The notes beneath the pieces are model-generated. The model was not told the DNA's origin and did not search any database. It was given only the letters and a program-made list of their open reading frames with translations. This document shows positions 1 to 8,106 of a stretch of DNA of 56,447 bases, piece after piece. The position numbers were made by a program, and so were the translations under genes. Origin of the DNA: Kiloniellaceae bacterium (GTDB lineage Bacteria; Pseudomonadota; Alphaproteobacteria; Kiloniellales; Kiloniellaceae); the NCBI GenBank assembly GCA_009377535.1, contig WHTV01000019.1, positions 1 through 56,447 on the forward strand, read 5' to 3'. How positions within the stretch are numbered: position 1 is the first letter of the stretch; every line of letters starts with the position of its first letter.

Positions 1-52
1 AAAATCTGTTGCCCGCAAGGGCGTGCCTGTTCGAGTCAGGCCAGGGGCACCA
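1..52 (+). tRNA. tRNA-Leu (anticodon NAA), 3' part
   Basis: This is the 3' portion of a tRNA cut by the window start. The four A's at 1-4 fit anticodon positions 35-36 plus bases 37-38, so the anticodon is NAA, which reads leucine (UAA or CAA). A long variable arm (GCCC/GGGC, 11-22) marks a class II tRNA such as Leu. A T-arm with GTTCGAGTC follows, then discriminator A49 and an encoded CCA at 50-52. The anticodon first base lies outside the window. Confidence 0.85.
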
Positions 53-233
53 TTTAAGATCAAAGGCTTGGGCGGCATCCCTCAGACGCGCTGGTCGATC
101 CACTCATCGAGGCTTCGGCTTCCGTCCCGCCTTCCACCGCCTCACCGCGTGAGCCCGGCGCTCGCAAAAAGAGGCTTGGATTTCGGCGCGGACGGCATAA
201 GTTGCCCCCGGGGATCATCAGGGAGAATGCCGA

Positions 234-863
234 ATGACCACGACGATGGCCGGGGCCCGCAAGCAGCAGGCCTCCCCCGACACCACGACCGCCGGACAGC
301 GGCCGAGCCGCGAGGCGGCCGAGGCGGCGGTGCGCACCCTGCTGCGCTGGGCCGGCGACGATCCGGCGCGCGAGGGCCTCGAGGGGACGCCGGAGCGCGT
401 GGTGCGCGCTTACGAGGAGTTCTTCGCCGGCTATGCCCAGGACCCGACGGACATCCTGCAGCGCACCTTCGAGGAGACCGGTGGCTACGACGAGATGGTG
501 CTGCTGCGCGACATCCGCTTCGAATCGCACTGTGAACATCACATGGCGCCGATCATCGGCCAGGCCCACGTCGCCTACATGCCGAAGACCCGGGTGGTCG
601 GCATCTCAAAGCTGGCGCGCGTCGTCGAGATCTATGCCCGGCGCCTGCAGATCCAGGAAAAGATGACCGCGCAGATCGCCAACACCATTGACGAGGTGTT
701 GCAGCCGCACGGCGTTGCCGTCGTGATCGACGCGGCGCATCAATGCATGACCACCCGCGGCGTACATAAGCCGGGCACCTCGATGGTGACCAGCCGCATG
801 CTCGGCGTGTTCCGCGATGACCCGAAGACCCGCCGCGAGTTCCTCGGCATGATCGGCCGCTAG
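234..863 (+). CDS. folE: GTP cyclohydrolase I (type IA)
   Basis: FolE converts GTP to 7,8-dihydroneopterin triphosphate, the first step of folate/pterin synthesis in the cytosol. The 209-residue protein has the usual length. The zinc ligands are visible as C100 and H103 in SHCEHH and C171 in HQCMTTRG. The first ~30 residues are low-complexity and variable, as is common. The ATG at 234 is preceded by AGGGAGA at a good distance. The tRNA gene lies 181 bp upstream, and that gap shows only a weak TTGGAT/ATAAGT promoter-like pair near 177-205. The next gene, a pteridine-reductase-like SDR, starts 27 bp downstream, so a pterin operon is likely. Confidence 0.96.
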   Translation: MTTTMAGARKQQASPDTTTAGQRPSREAAEAAVRTLLRWAGDDPAREGLEGTPERVVRAYEEFFAGYAQDPTDILQRTFEETGGYDEMVLLRDIRFESHCEHHMAPIIGQAHVAYMPKTRVVGISKLARVVEIYARRLQIQEKMTAQIANTIDEVLQPHGVAVVIDAAHQCMTTRGVHKPGTSMVTSRMLGVFRDDPKTRREFLGMIGR

Positions 864-889
864 CGCCGTTCCTCCCTCCGGACCGTTCC

Positions 890-1699
890 ATGGCAAGCAC
901 AGAAACAAGCTTCGCGCCGCCGCCGGATCTGCCGCGCGTCGTGCTGGTCACCGGCGCGGCGCGGCGCATCGGGGCGGCGATGGTCCGCGACCTGGCGGCT
1001 GCGGGCTGGGCCGTGGCGCTGCACTACCGCAGCTCCGGCCAAGCGGCGGAGGCGCTCTGTGCCGAGATCGCCGCGGCCGGCGGCCGCGCGGTGGCGCTGC
1101 AGGCCGATCTGCGTGAGGAAAGCGCCCTGGCGCCCTTGATCGATCGCGCGGGCGCGGCGCTCGGCCCTCTCGGCCTGTTGGTGAACAACGCCTCGACCTT
1201 CGAATTCGACGACGTCGAGAGCTGCGACCGGGCGAGCTGGGACGCCCACCTCGATACCAACCTGCGCGCGCCCTTCGTCCTGACCCAACGCTTCGCCGCT
1301 GCGCTGCCGGCGGCGGCCCGGGGCCTTGTGGTCAACATCGTCGATACCCGCGTCTGGAACCTCACGCCGGGCTACCTAAGCTACACGCTGTCGAAGGCCG
1401 GCCTGTGGACCCTGACCCAGACCCTGGCTCAGGCGCTGGCGCCGCGCATCCGCGTCAACGCCATCGGTCCCGGGCCGACGCTGCCGTCGCGCGGACAGAG
1501 CGTGGCGGACTTCGCCGCGCGGCGGGCAGGTCTGCCGCTGGGCGATGGCGCGGATCCGGTGGAGATCGCCGCGGCCCTGCGCTTCATCATCTCCGCGCGC
1601 TCTATGACCGGCCAGATGATCGGCCTCGACGGCGGCGATCACCTGACCCACGGCGGGCCCGCCGCCGGCACCACGCGACCGGAAGGCAGCGGCGCCTGA
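890..1699 (+). CDS. SDR oxidoreductase, pteridine-reductase-like (FolM/PTR1 type)
   Basis: A short-chain dehydrogenase of 269 residues with a Rossmann fold. The nucleotide motif is TGAARRIG (21-28), the TGxxxRxG form seen in pteridine reductases, followed by NNAS (99-102). The catalytic triad reads D152-Y165-K169: Asp sits where most SDRs have Ser, exactly as in PTR1. It is therefore probably an NADPH-dependent dihydropteridine or dihydromonapterin reductase. The location 27 bp after folE supports this. What is seen is the motif set; the substrate is inferred. An unrelated SDR activity cannot be excluded. A strong terminator follows at 1733-1760. Confidence 0.8.
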   Translation: MASTETSFAPPPDLPRVVLVTGAARRIGAAMVRDLAAAGWAVALHYRSSGQAAEALCAEIAAAGGRAVALQADLREESALAPLIDRAGAALGPLGLLVNNASTFEFDDVESCDRASWDAHLDTNLRAPFVLTQRFAAALPAAARGLVVNIVDTRVWNLTPGYLSYTLSKAGLWTLTQTLAQALAPRIRVNAIGPGPTLPSRGQSVADFAARRAGLPLGDGADPVEIAAALRFIISARSMTGQMIGLDGGDHLTHGGPAAGTTRPEGSGA

Positions 1700-1732
1700 T
1701 CCGTTATCTCCATCGCTGAGCGGCGCAGCGCC

Positions 1733-1760
1733 CCGCGGCCGCTTCCCCGGCCGCGGTTTT
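1733..1760 (+). terminator. Rho-independent terminator after folE-SDR
   Basis: A perfect 9-bp GC-only stem (CCGCGGCCG at 1733-1741 with CGGCCGCGG at 1748-1756) has a 6-nt loop and is followed at once by TTTT (1757-1760). It would end the folE-SDR transcript before the kinase gene. Confidence 0.8.
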
Positions 1761-1820
1761 AGGCGTTCGTTCCTCCTGCGCTTCGGCTTATGGTGGCGCC
1801 GGTGCCAGCCATCGAATGGG

Positions 1821-1837
1821 GGAGGAGCATCGCATTG
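1821..1837 (+). promoter_or_regulatory. Shine-Dalgarno and TTG start of the kinase gene
   Basis: GGAGGAG at 1821-1827 lies 7 nt before an in-frame TTG at 1835. The only upstream in-frame ATG (1790) has no ribosome-binding sequence and lies close to the preceding terminator. I therefore place the start at the TTG, which shortens the protein by 15 residues. Confidence 0.65.
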
Positions 1838-2923
1838 GACCAGCCGAGGACGCGGCGGGCGCGGAGCCTGTTTCTCGAGGCGCAGCATCAGCTGCGTCAG
1901 CCGCTGAATGCTCTCAGCCTGCTGATCGGCGAGCTGCGGCACGGTTTGAGCAGACGCGATATCGACGTCGTCGCCGACGACATGCGCACCGCCTTGCAGT
2001 TGTCGAATGCCTGGCTGGAATCCCTGGCCGAACTGGACAGCGCGGAGCAGGGCTTGCTGGCGCCGGACATCCACGATGTGGCGCTGCAGGCGGTCTTCGC
2101 CAAGTTGCACGACGACTTCGCGCCGCGCTTCACACATCTCGGCCTCGACTTCCGCGTCGTGTCGTCGCGGGCCGTGGTGCGCGCCGACCCGACCTTCCTG
2201 CGCCGCCTCATCACCCTGCTGCTCGACAATGCCGCGAAGTTCACCCGTAGCGGCAAGGTGCTGCTCGGCTGCCGGCGCGCCGGCCCCGATCTGCGCATCG
2301 AGGTGTGGGACAGCGGCCCCGGCATCGCCGAGGAGGATGCAGCGCGCCTCTTCGAGCCTTTCTTCCGCCTGGACAACGAAGTGCGGCCGCGCGAGCGCGG
2401 TCTCGGCCTGGGCCTCAGCTATGCCCGCTGCCTTGCCGACCTCACCGGCGACCGGCTCACCCTGCGCTCGACCCTCGGGCGCGGCTCCTGCCTCGCGCTG
2501 ACGCTGCGGGCATCGTCCGGCTTGCCCGGCGAGATCGACGGCCGGAACGCGGCTCTCCCGTCCGCCCAGCCGGCCAACCCCTTGGAAGGTGCCGAGGTGC
2601 TGCTGGTCGAGGGCGCCGAGGCGGCCTCGCTGAGGGCGAGCTTGGAGAGCTGGGGCGCGGTCGTCCGCTTGACGCCGGCGGTCGGGCTGGCAACGGTGCT
2701 GGCCGGGCGACCGAAGCTGGTGATAGCGGACCGCGAAAGCCTTGCCGCGGCGGGGGGTTGGGAAGCCACCGCCGGGAGCCGGACGACCATCATTGTGGTG
2801 AGCGATGCGCTGCCCGAAAGCTCGGACCCGCGAGCGGCGGTGGTGCACTACCTGCAGCGCCCCGTCAAACCGGCGCGGCTGCGCTCCCTCTGCCACTTCG
2901 CGCTGTCGCGGCCTTCATCATGA
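1835..2923 (+). CDS. Cytosolic hybrid histidine kinase with degenerate receiver
   Basis: About 362 residues from the TTG start. There is no membrane segment and no sensor domain. The H-box lies almost at the N-terminus (HQLRQPLNAL, phospho-accepting H18), followed by an N-box (LLLDNAAKFT, N132), the ATP-lid D-box DSGPGIAEEDA (from D159) and a GLGLGLS glycine box. The C-terminal ~110 residues resemble a receiver: a candidate Asp in VIADRES and the conserved Lys in QRPVK remain, but the N-terminal acidic pair is replaced by E-G, so phosphotransfer there is doubtful. The HxxRQP H-box is of the type seen in hybrid kinases working with LuxR-type regulators. It is convergent, 14 bp apart, with a LuxR response regulator, the obvious candidate partner. 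Confidence 0.85.
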   Translation: MDQPRTRRARSLFLEAQHQLRQPLNALSLLIGELRHGLSRRDIDVVADDMRTALQLSNAWLESLAELDSAEQGLLAPDIHDVALQAVFAKLHDDFAPRFTHLGLDFRVVSSRAVVRADPTFLRRLITLLLDNAAKFTRSGKVLLGCRRAGPDLRIEVWDSGPGIAEEDAARLFEPFFRLDNEVRPRERGLGLGLSYARCLADLTGDRLTLRSTLGRGSCLALTLRASSGLPGEIDGRNAALPSAQPANPLEGAEVLLVEGAEAASLRASLESWGAVVRLTPAVGLATVLAGRPKLVIADRESLAAAGGWEATAGSRTTIIVVSDALPESSDPRAAVVHYLQRPVKPARLRSLCHFALSRPSS

Positions 2924-2937
2924 GAGGCCGGTGCCGT

Positions 2938-3618
2938 TCAGAAAATGGCGGCTTCGGCCTCCTCCAGGGCACGCACCTGCGCCGCGGCACTGATGGCGGC
3001 CTGGGTGCGGCTGTCGAGGTTCAGTCGCTTGACGATCGCCGAGACGTGTACCCGCACGGTATGCTCCGACAAGCCGAGGGACACGGCGACCTGGGCATTT
3101 GACATGCCCTGGCCGAGATACTTGTAGACTTGCAGTTGCCGCTTCGTGAGGGCGTTGGCCACGTCTTCCAGCGACTTCTCGCTGCCGAAACCGTAAACCG
3201 GGGCCTTCTTGGCCGGGTTGTGCTGTTCCAGCAGGCGCCGCGGGAAGGCTACGCCGCCGGACAGCACGGTCTGCAGCGCCGACTCGATTTCGTCGCTCTG
3301 GGCCGATTTCGGAATGTAGCCCATCGCACCCGCCTCGATGCAGCGCAGGATCTCGTCGCGATCCTCGATGGCCGACATGACCACCACAGGCACCTGTGGC
3401 AAGCATTCGCGCATTGCGCGAAGGCCCTCGAACCGTTTCATGCCGGGCATCAGCAGGTCCAACAGGATGAGATCCAGATCCGGGTTGCTGGAAGCGATTT
3501 CCAAAGCCTGTCGAAAGTCTGCCGCTTCGAGCAAGTCGCTGCCTGCCTCCAGCCGGTCAATCAAGTGCTTTGCTGCGCTGCGTGTGATCCAATGATCGTC
3601 GGCGTAGAGGACCTTCAT
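2938..3618 (-). CDS. NarL/LuxR-family response regulator
   Basis: A 226-residue two-domain regulator. The receiver domain (1-118) has acidic residues D7/D8, phospho-acceptor D54 in LILLDLLMPG, and K104 in YIPKS. A LuxR-type helix-turn-helix (about 157-212, LTKRQLQVYKYLGQGMSNAQVA) binds DNA. I chose the ATG at 3618 because the receiver begins there (MKVLYADDHW); the open frame upstream adds 78 residues with no domain. It faces the histidine kinase tail-to-tail and lies downstream of an AT-rich region (3780-3815) that can hold its promoter. The partner kinase is inferred from position only. Confidence 0.9.
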   Translation of the reverse strand: MKVLYADDHWITRSAAKHLIDRLEAGSDLLEAADFRQALEIASSNPDLDLILLDLLMPGMKRFEGLRAMRECLPQVPVVVMSAIEDRDEILRCIEAGAMGYIPKSAQSDEIESALQTVLSGGVAFPRRLLEQHNPAKKAPVYGFGSEKSLEDVANALTKRQLQVYKYLGQGMSNAQVAVSLGLSEHTVRVHVSAIVKRLNLDSRTQAAISAAAQVRALEEAEAAIF

Positions 3619-3783
3619 AATTTGGTGAACCCTGTTATTCGTTGCATTTTCCGGTCCTGTTCGCGGCCGGACTTGTTTGGCACCAAGCGACGATCTATCC
3701 CCAAATCGGTTCTGCAGGGCACTCCTTAACCAGCGGACCGCTGCTCCGGATAAGCGGATCGACTGACGTCCCGGTACGCTTGG

Positions 3784-3789
3784 TATAAT
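3784..3789 (+). promoter_or_regulatory. TTGG-TATAAT extended -10 in a 359-bp gap
   Basis: The 359-bp gap 3619-3977 separates two minus-strand regulators. On the plus strand it holds a consensus TATAAT preceded by TTGG, a context repeated at two other putative promoters here (44994 and 55574). No convincing -35 is visible (TCGACT lies 19 bp upstream). On the minus strand TTGAAA (3812-3807) and TATACC (3787-3782) overlap the same site with a long 19-bp spacer and could drive the response regulator. No gene follows on the plus strand before 4521, so any plus transcript would be non-coding or antisense. Confidence 0.35.
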
Positions 3790-3977
3790 CTGCGTTTTTT
3801 CAAGCTTTTCAACCACAAAACGAGCGGCGAGTAAGTCTTGCGCTGGCGGCAAGTGACCGGATTCGGCGCTTCAAAAAGAGGGACGCCGCGGGTAGCCGAC
3901 TTCATTCCCAGGAATTTACACTTTAGATTGTAGTTTAGCAGGGCCTTCTACGAGAAACTGATTTTTGTCCGATCTGA

Positions 3978-4391
3978 CTAGGAAGTGCCGACGAGCGCGT
4001 CGAGGAAATCATCGACATTTACAGGCTTGCGCAGAAGTCTAAATCCGGCACTGGCTACGTCATCGGCGACCTCCCTGGAGAGGTCGCCGGTGATGATCAG
4101 CCCCCGCACCGGAGCGACCGCGGCGTTGCGGATGGTCGTCGCGGCACCCAGGCCGCTTTCCTGTCGGCCCAGCCAATAGTCCGCGAGAATCCAACTTGGG
4201 GTTAATTTGCGCGCCGACAGGGCCTGCAGGGCTTCGCCGCCGCTTGCGGCGGCGACAACTTCGGCCCCGAAACGGCGCAGCAGGCGTTCGGTCGCCCGGC
4301 GAATCAGCTCGTCATCTTCAAGCAGGACGATGACTTCGCCCTGGAGCGCGCCTTTGCGGGTTGCGGCTGGTTGGCATTGCGATGCTTTCAT
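3978..4391 (-). CDS. Stand-alone receiver-domain protein
   Basis: 137 residues consisting of one CheY-like receiver from about residue 18. The acidic cluster E25-D26-D27, phospho-acceptor D71 (WILADYWLG), T101 and K122 (LLRKPVN) are all present, so it should be phosphorylatable. It has no output domain and most resembles receivers at the C-terminus of hybrid kinases. The chosen ATG (4391) has only a weak GGGG before it; the open frame extends ~73 residues further upstream without recognisable sequence. The kinase/regulator pair 1 kb away is a plausible phosphorelay partner, but this is inference. Confidence 0.8.
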   Translation of the reverse strand: MKASQCQPAATRKGALQGEVIVLLEDDELIRRATERLLRRFGAEVVAAASGGEALQALSARKLTPSWILADYWLGRQESGLGAATTIRNAAVAPVRGLIITGDLSREVADDVASAGFRLLRKPVNVDDFLDALVGTS

Positions 4392-4520
4392 GCCCCAAGA
4401 AAAGGCTTCAGGAGAAGATCTGTCAACCACACGGCGGCGCGGCGGCGGCCGGCAGGCTCGACGCGACGCCGCGCGTTTGGCTATAGGGAAGGCAGATGCC
4501 TTTGGCGAAGAGGAGAGCTG

Positions 4521-4877
4521 ATGATCGAGATCTACGGCTTGAAGAACTGCGACAGCTGCCGCAAGGCATTGCAGCTCGTGCAGGCCGGAGGTGCGCCGCA
4601 CCGCTTCCACGATTTGCGTGCCGCCGGGCTGCCGCCCGGACGTCTTGCCCGGTGGCTCGACGCGGTCGGCTGGGAAACCCTGCTGAATCGCCGCAGCACC
4701 ACCTGGCGCGACCTGCCGGAGATGGAAAAGGACGGCCTCGACGCCGGCCGGGCGGCGCGCTTACTGGAGTTGCACCCGACCTTGATCAAGCGTCCGGTGA
4801 TCGAGGCCGGCGGCGAGATCATCGTCGGCCTTGCGCCGCCCCAGCAAGAGACGCTGAAGGCCATGATGGTTCCTTGA
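4521..4877 (+). CDS. ArsC/Spx-family protein (YffB-like)
   Basis: A 118-residue thioredoxin-fold protein of the arsenate reductase C superfamily. The N-terminal strand leads into NCDSC with C10 and C13. The family signature continues with LLNRRSTTWRDL and, near the C-terminus, PTLIKRPVIE. The sequence is closest to YffB-type proteins, whose substrate is unsettled; arsenate reduction is not implied, and no other arsenic gene is nearby. AGGAGAG sits directly upstream of the ATG at 4521. It is divergent from the lone receiver gene. Confidence 0.85.
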   Translation: MIEIYGLKNCDSCRKALQLVQAGGAPHRFHDLRAAGLPPGRLARWLDAVGWETLLNRRSTTWRDLPEMEKDGLDAGRAARLLELHPTLIKRPVIEAGGEIIVGLAPPQQETLKAMMVP

Positions 4878-4930
4878 AGCTGCGCCGCGACGCATCTGTA
4901 CAGGTGGCGCCGACGCCGGCTTTGCGTCAG

Positions 4931-4953
4931 TCTGCGCCGGGCTTTGGCGCAGA
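4931..4953. other. Perfect 8-bp hairpin upstream of the MFS gene
   Basis: TCTGCGCC and GGCGCAGA flank a 7-nt spacer. No T-run follows on either strand, so it is either a weak terminator for the ArsC-like gene or an operator for the MFS gene 79 bp downstream. The rest of the 4878-5031 gap shows nothing clear. Confidence 0.35.
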
Positions 4954-5031
4954 TCCGCGAGCGGGGCCGTCGGGGCGCGTTGCATAAGCGGGTCAGCGCA
5001 CAGGAAAAGCCTGAGGACCGAGTTCTTCGAA

Positions 5032-6315
5032 ATGCTGGCAGCCATCAAATCGTCCTGGGCGCTTTTCGTCGGCCTCGGCATGCTGATGCTGGGCTCCGGG
5101 CTGCAGGGTTCGCTGATCGGCATTCGCGCCGGGGCCGAAAATTTCCCGACCGAGGTCACCGGCCTCGTCATGTCCAGCTACTTCGTCGGCTTCCTCTTCG
5201 GCGCCGTGATCACACCCAAGGTCGTCGGTCAGGTCGGCCACGTGCGCGCCTTTGCGGCCCTGGCTTCCACCGCCTCGACCGCCGCCCTGGTACACGCCGT
5301 CTTCATCGACCCCTGGGTCTGGGGCGCCATGCGGCTGCTCACCGGCTTCTGCTTTGCCGGCATCTACATCGTTGCGGAATCCTGGCTCAACGACCGCGCC
5401 ACCAACGAGACCCGCGGGTCGATGCTGTCCGTCTACATGGTGGTCCTGCTCGGCGGCATGTCGGCCGGCCAGTTCCTGCTGAACCTCGCCGATACCAACA
5501 GCTTTGTCCTCTTCGTGCTGGCCTCGGTCCTGGTCTCCATGGCACTGGTGCCGATCTCCATCACCGCGATGGCGGCGCCGGACTTCACGGCGCCGGAGCC
5601 GCTCGGCCTGCGCGCGCTCTACCGCATTTCGCCGCTCGGGGTGGTCGGCTCCCTGGGCACCGGCATGGCCAATGCGGCGCTCTTCTCCATGGCGGCGGTC
5701 TATGCCGGCGCGGCCGGACTCAGCGTCGCGCAGATCGCCATCTTCGTCAGCGTGAACATCTTCGGCGGGATGTGCTTCCAGTGGCCGATAGGCCGGCTGT
5801 CGGACCACTACGACCGGCGGCGGGTGCTGACCGCCGTCACCTTCGGTGCCGCCCTGGCTGCGCTGCTCGCCGCGACCGTCGCGGGGGGTGAAGTGGTCGC
5901 CCTCTACGCCATGATGTTCCTGCTCGGCGGCATGAGCTTTCCGATGTATTCGCTCTGCCTCGCCCACACCAACGACTACCTGAAGCCCAAGCAGATGGTA
6001 TCGGCCAGCGGCACCCTCATGCTGGTCAACGGGGCCGGTGCCATCTTCGGACCGGTCGCGGTGTCGCTGCTGATGGGCGAGATGGGGACCAACGGCTTCT
6101 TCGCCAGCGTCGGAGCGGTGCACGCAGCCATCGGCGTCTTCGCACTCTATCGCATGCTCAGGCGCGCGCCGCTGCCGCTGGAGGAACAGGGCGCCAGCGT
6201 GCCGGTGGCCTCCAGTGTCAGCGCCGCTACGGCCACCCTACCGGTCGATGCCCTGCGCGACCAGATGGACCGCGACTTGGCCGCCCTGGCCGGCGGCCCG
6301 CTGCGGCGCCGCTAG
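5032..6315 (+). CDS. Major facilitator superfamily transporter
   Basis: A 427-residue inner-membrane protein with about 12 hydrophobic segments in two six-helix halves. The loop after helix 2 carries PKVVGQVGHVRAFA and the central region GRLSDHYDRRRVL matches the MFS loop motif GxxxDxxxRRR. The pattern LTGFCFAGIYIVAESWLND resembles YcaD-type sugar/metabolite transporters. The hydrophilic tail of ~50 residues is Ala/Ser rich. The substrate cannot be told from sequence. The gene stands alone; the ATG at 5032 begins the first hydrophobic stretch. Confidence 0.85.
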   Translation: MLAAIKSSWALFVGLGMLMLGSGLQGSLIGIRAGAENFPTEVTGLVMSSYFVGFLFGAVITPKVVGQVGHVRAFAALASTASTAALVHAVFIDPWVWGAMRLLTGFCFAGIYIVAESWLNDRATNETRGSMLSVYMVVLLGGMSAGQFLLNLADTNSFVLFVLASVLVSMALVPISITAMAAPDFTAPEPLGLRALYRISPLGVVGSLGTGMANAALFSMAAVYAGAAGLSVAQIAIFVSVNIFGGMCFQWPIGRLSDHYDRRRVLTAVTFGAALAALLAATVAGGEVVALYAMMFLLGGMSFPMYSLCLAHTNDYLKPKQMVSASGTLMLVNGAGAIFGPVAVSLLMGEMGTNGFFASVGAVHAAIGVFALYRMLRRAPLPLEEQGASVPVASSVSAATATLPVDALRDQMDRDLAALAGGPLRRR

Positions 6316-6453
6316 CGGATTCTGCGGCGCGGAACCTTTGTCCTCTGCCGGGCATTCTGTAAGGCGGACCGCCAGGGAATCGTAAGGCAAAATTTACCGA
6401 AAACTGCCAGTGTCGTTGCCTTCGCGCCCGCGAATTCGCACTTGCGAAGACGA

Positions 6454-6482
6454 TTGGCTTCTTCTAGAGTTTCCAGAATAAT
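6454..6482 (+). promoter_or_regulatory. Promoter upstream of the MaoC gene
   Basis: TTGGCT (6454-6459), a 17-bp spacer and AATAAT (6477-6482, five of six matches to TATAAT) lie in an unusually AT-rich patch 60 bp before the coding sequence. This is one of the best sigma-70-like pairs in the window. It probably drives the MaoC gene and perhaps ribF. Confidence 0.55.
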
Positions 6483-6541
6483 ATTTCGCGATTCGATTTC
6501 GGACTGTAACATAATTGCCCTGGCAGAGAGAAAACGCTCGA

Positions 6542-7033
6542 ATGCGCGAAAAGCACGGTTACTACCTCGAGGATCTTTCGGTGGGCATGACGGCCGTCTT
6601 TGCCAAGACGGTGACGGATGCCGATATCACCATGTTCGCCGGCATTTCCGGCGACACCAACCCGGTCCACCTCGACCAGAGCTTTGCCGAGCAGACCATC
6701 TTCGCCGGGCGGATTGCCCACGGCATGCTCTCCGCCAGCTTCATCTCCACCGTCTTCGGCACCCGCCTGCCGGGTCCGGGCTGCATCTACCTGCGTCAAG
6801 ACCTCCGCTTCAAGGCTCCGGTGAAGATCGGCGACACGGTCGAGGCGCGGGTCACGGTGAAGGAGATCCAAGCGGAGAAGAAGCGGGTCGTCTTCGACAC
6901 CGTCTGCACCGTGCGTGGTACCTGCGTGCTGGAAGGCGAGGCGATGTTGATGGTGTCCAGCCGCAAGGACGTGGCGGACCACACCGAAGCCAACGACAAG
7001 GCGCCATCCCGGGCTCCGCAAGCCGCCGAGTAA
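6542..7033 (+). CDS. MaoC-like (R)-specific enoyl-CoA hydratase
   Basis: A 163-residue single hot-dog-fold protein. The hydratase signature ISGDTNPVHLD gives catalytic D38 and H43, followed by the hydrophobic GRIAHGMLSASF. These features match PhaJ-type enoyl-CoA hydratases, which hydrate trans-2-enoyl-CoA to (R)-3-hydroxyacyl-CoA for polyhydroxyalkanoate or fatty-acid metabolism. No PHA synthase is in the window, so the pathway is open. The ATG at 6542 is preceded by GAGAG at ~11 nt; a TTG at 6515 would add 9 residues. The tail after ~145 is charged and probably disordered. Confidence 0.85.
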   Translation: MREKHGYYLEDLSVGMTAVFAKTVTDADITMFAGISGDTNPVHLDQSFAEQTIFAGRIAHGMLSASFISTVFGTRLPGPGCIYLRQDLRFKAPVKIGDTVEARVTVKEIQAEKKRVVFDTVCTVRGTCVLEGEAMLMVSSRKDVADHTEANDKAPSRAPQAAE

Positions 7034-7130
7034 GGCAGACGGGACCGACGCCGCCCGGGACAGCCGCGGCGGTGGCGGTCGAGTTCTTTCGTTGACAGAC
7101 CCTGTCGAAGGCGGCAGACCAGCCGATCTT

Positions 7131-8093
7131 ATGGCAATCTTCCGGCATACTGGCGATCTGCCCGCCGCCGCGCGCGGCGCCGTGGTGGTGATCGGCAACT
7201 TCGACGGTGTCCACCGCGGCCACCAGTTGCTGCTGGCCGATGCGCGTCGCCAGGCCGACCTGCTCGCCGCCCCGCTGGCGGTGCTGACTTTCGAGCCGCA
7301 TCCGCGCTCGGTCTTCCTGCCGGATCAGCCGCCCTTTCGCCTCACCTCCCTGCGTGCCAAGGCCCATGCGCTGCACGAGGCCGGCATCGACGACCTCGTC
7401 GTGCTGCACTTCGACCGTGCCTTTTCGTTGAAGTCAGCGGAAGCCTTCGTGCTCGACATCCTGGTCGGCGACCTGGCGGCGCGCCATGTGGTGGTCGGCT
7501 GGGACTTCTGCTTCGGCCACAAGCGGGCCGGCAACGCCGCCCTCCTGAAGTCGATGGGTGCCCAGCACGGCTTCGGCGTCACCGCCGTCGACCCGGTGAT
7601 GACCGGCGAGGGGGAGGTTTACTCCTCCTCCATCATCCGCGCCCACCTGCGCGACGGCCGCCCCGCCAAGGCCGCCGAGCTGCTCGGCCGCCCCTGGGAG
7701 ATCGAAGGCCGGGTCGAACACGGCGACCAGCGCGGCCGCACCATTGGCTTTCCCACCGCCAACCTCGGGCTCGGCGACTATCTGCGCCCGGCCCTCGGGG
7801 TCTATGCGGTGCTGGCCGGGCGCGATCCGGGTGTCGAGCACGGCGGCGAGACCCGCTGGCTGCCGGGCGTGGCCAATTTTGGCCATCGCCCGACAGTGGA
7901 CGGTGAGGACCTTCGGCTGGAGGTGCACCTCTTCGATTTCGACGGCGAACTCTACGGCGAGACCCTGCGCGTACGGCTGATCGACTTCCTCCGGCCGGAA
8001 AAGAAGTTTGACGGCCTCGACGCTTTGCGGGCACAAATCGCCCTCGATTGCGGCCAGGCCCGCGAAATCCTGGCCCAAACCAGCATCAGCTGA
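7131..8093 (+). CDS. ribF: Bifunctional riboflavin kinase / FAD synthetase
   Basis: RibF phosphorylates riboflavin to FMN and adenylates FMN to FAD. From the ATG at 7131 it has 320 residues, normal for the family. The N-terminal nucleotidyltransferase half begins GNFDGVHRGH (22-31), the HxGH-like site; the C-terminal kinase half has GRTIGFPTANL near residue 205. A TTG at 7092 also opens the frame, but the family usually begins just before GNFDG, so I prefer 7131; neither has a good Shine-Dalgarno. It lies 13 bp before ileS, an arrangement conserved in many proteobacteria. Confidence 0.95.
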   Translation: MAIFRHTGDLPAAARGAVVVIGNFDGVHRGHQLLLADARRQADLLAAPLAVLTFEPHPRSVFLPDQPPFRLTSLRAKAHALHEAGIDDLVVLHFDRAFSLKSAEAFVLDILVGDLAARHVVVGWDFCFGHKRAGNAALLKSMGAQHGFGVTAVDPVMTGEGEVYSSSIIRAHLRDGRPAKAAELLGRPWEIEGRVEHGDQRGRTIGFPTANLGLGDYLRPALGVYAVLAGRDPGVEHGGETRWLPGVANFGHRPTVDGEDLRLEVHLFDFDGELYGETLRVRLIDFLRPEKKFDGLDALRAQIALDCGQAREILAQTSIS

Positions 8094-8106
8094 GAAGAAC
8101 CACGCG

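Noticed and set aside
4521..4877. Arsenate reductase as a firm function
   Set aside because: The family match is to YffB-like proteins; no arsenic efflux or regulator gene is near.
7092..7097. TTGACA as a -35 box before ribF
   Set aside because: No -10 hexamer lies at 16-18 bp; it is part of the alternative TTG start region.
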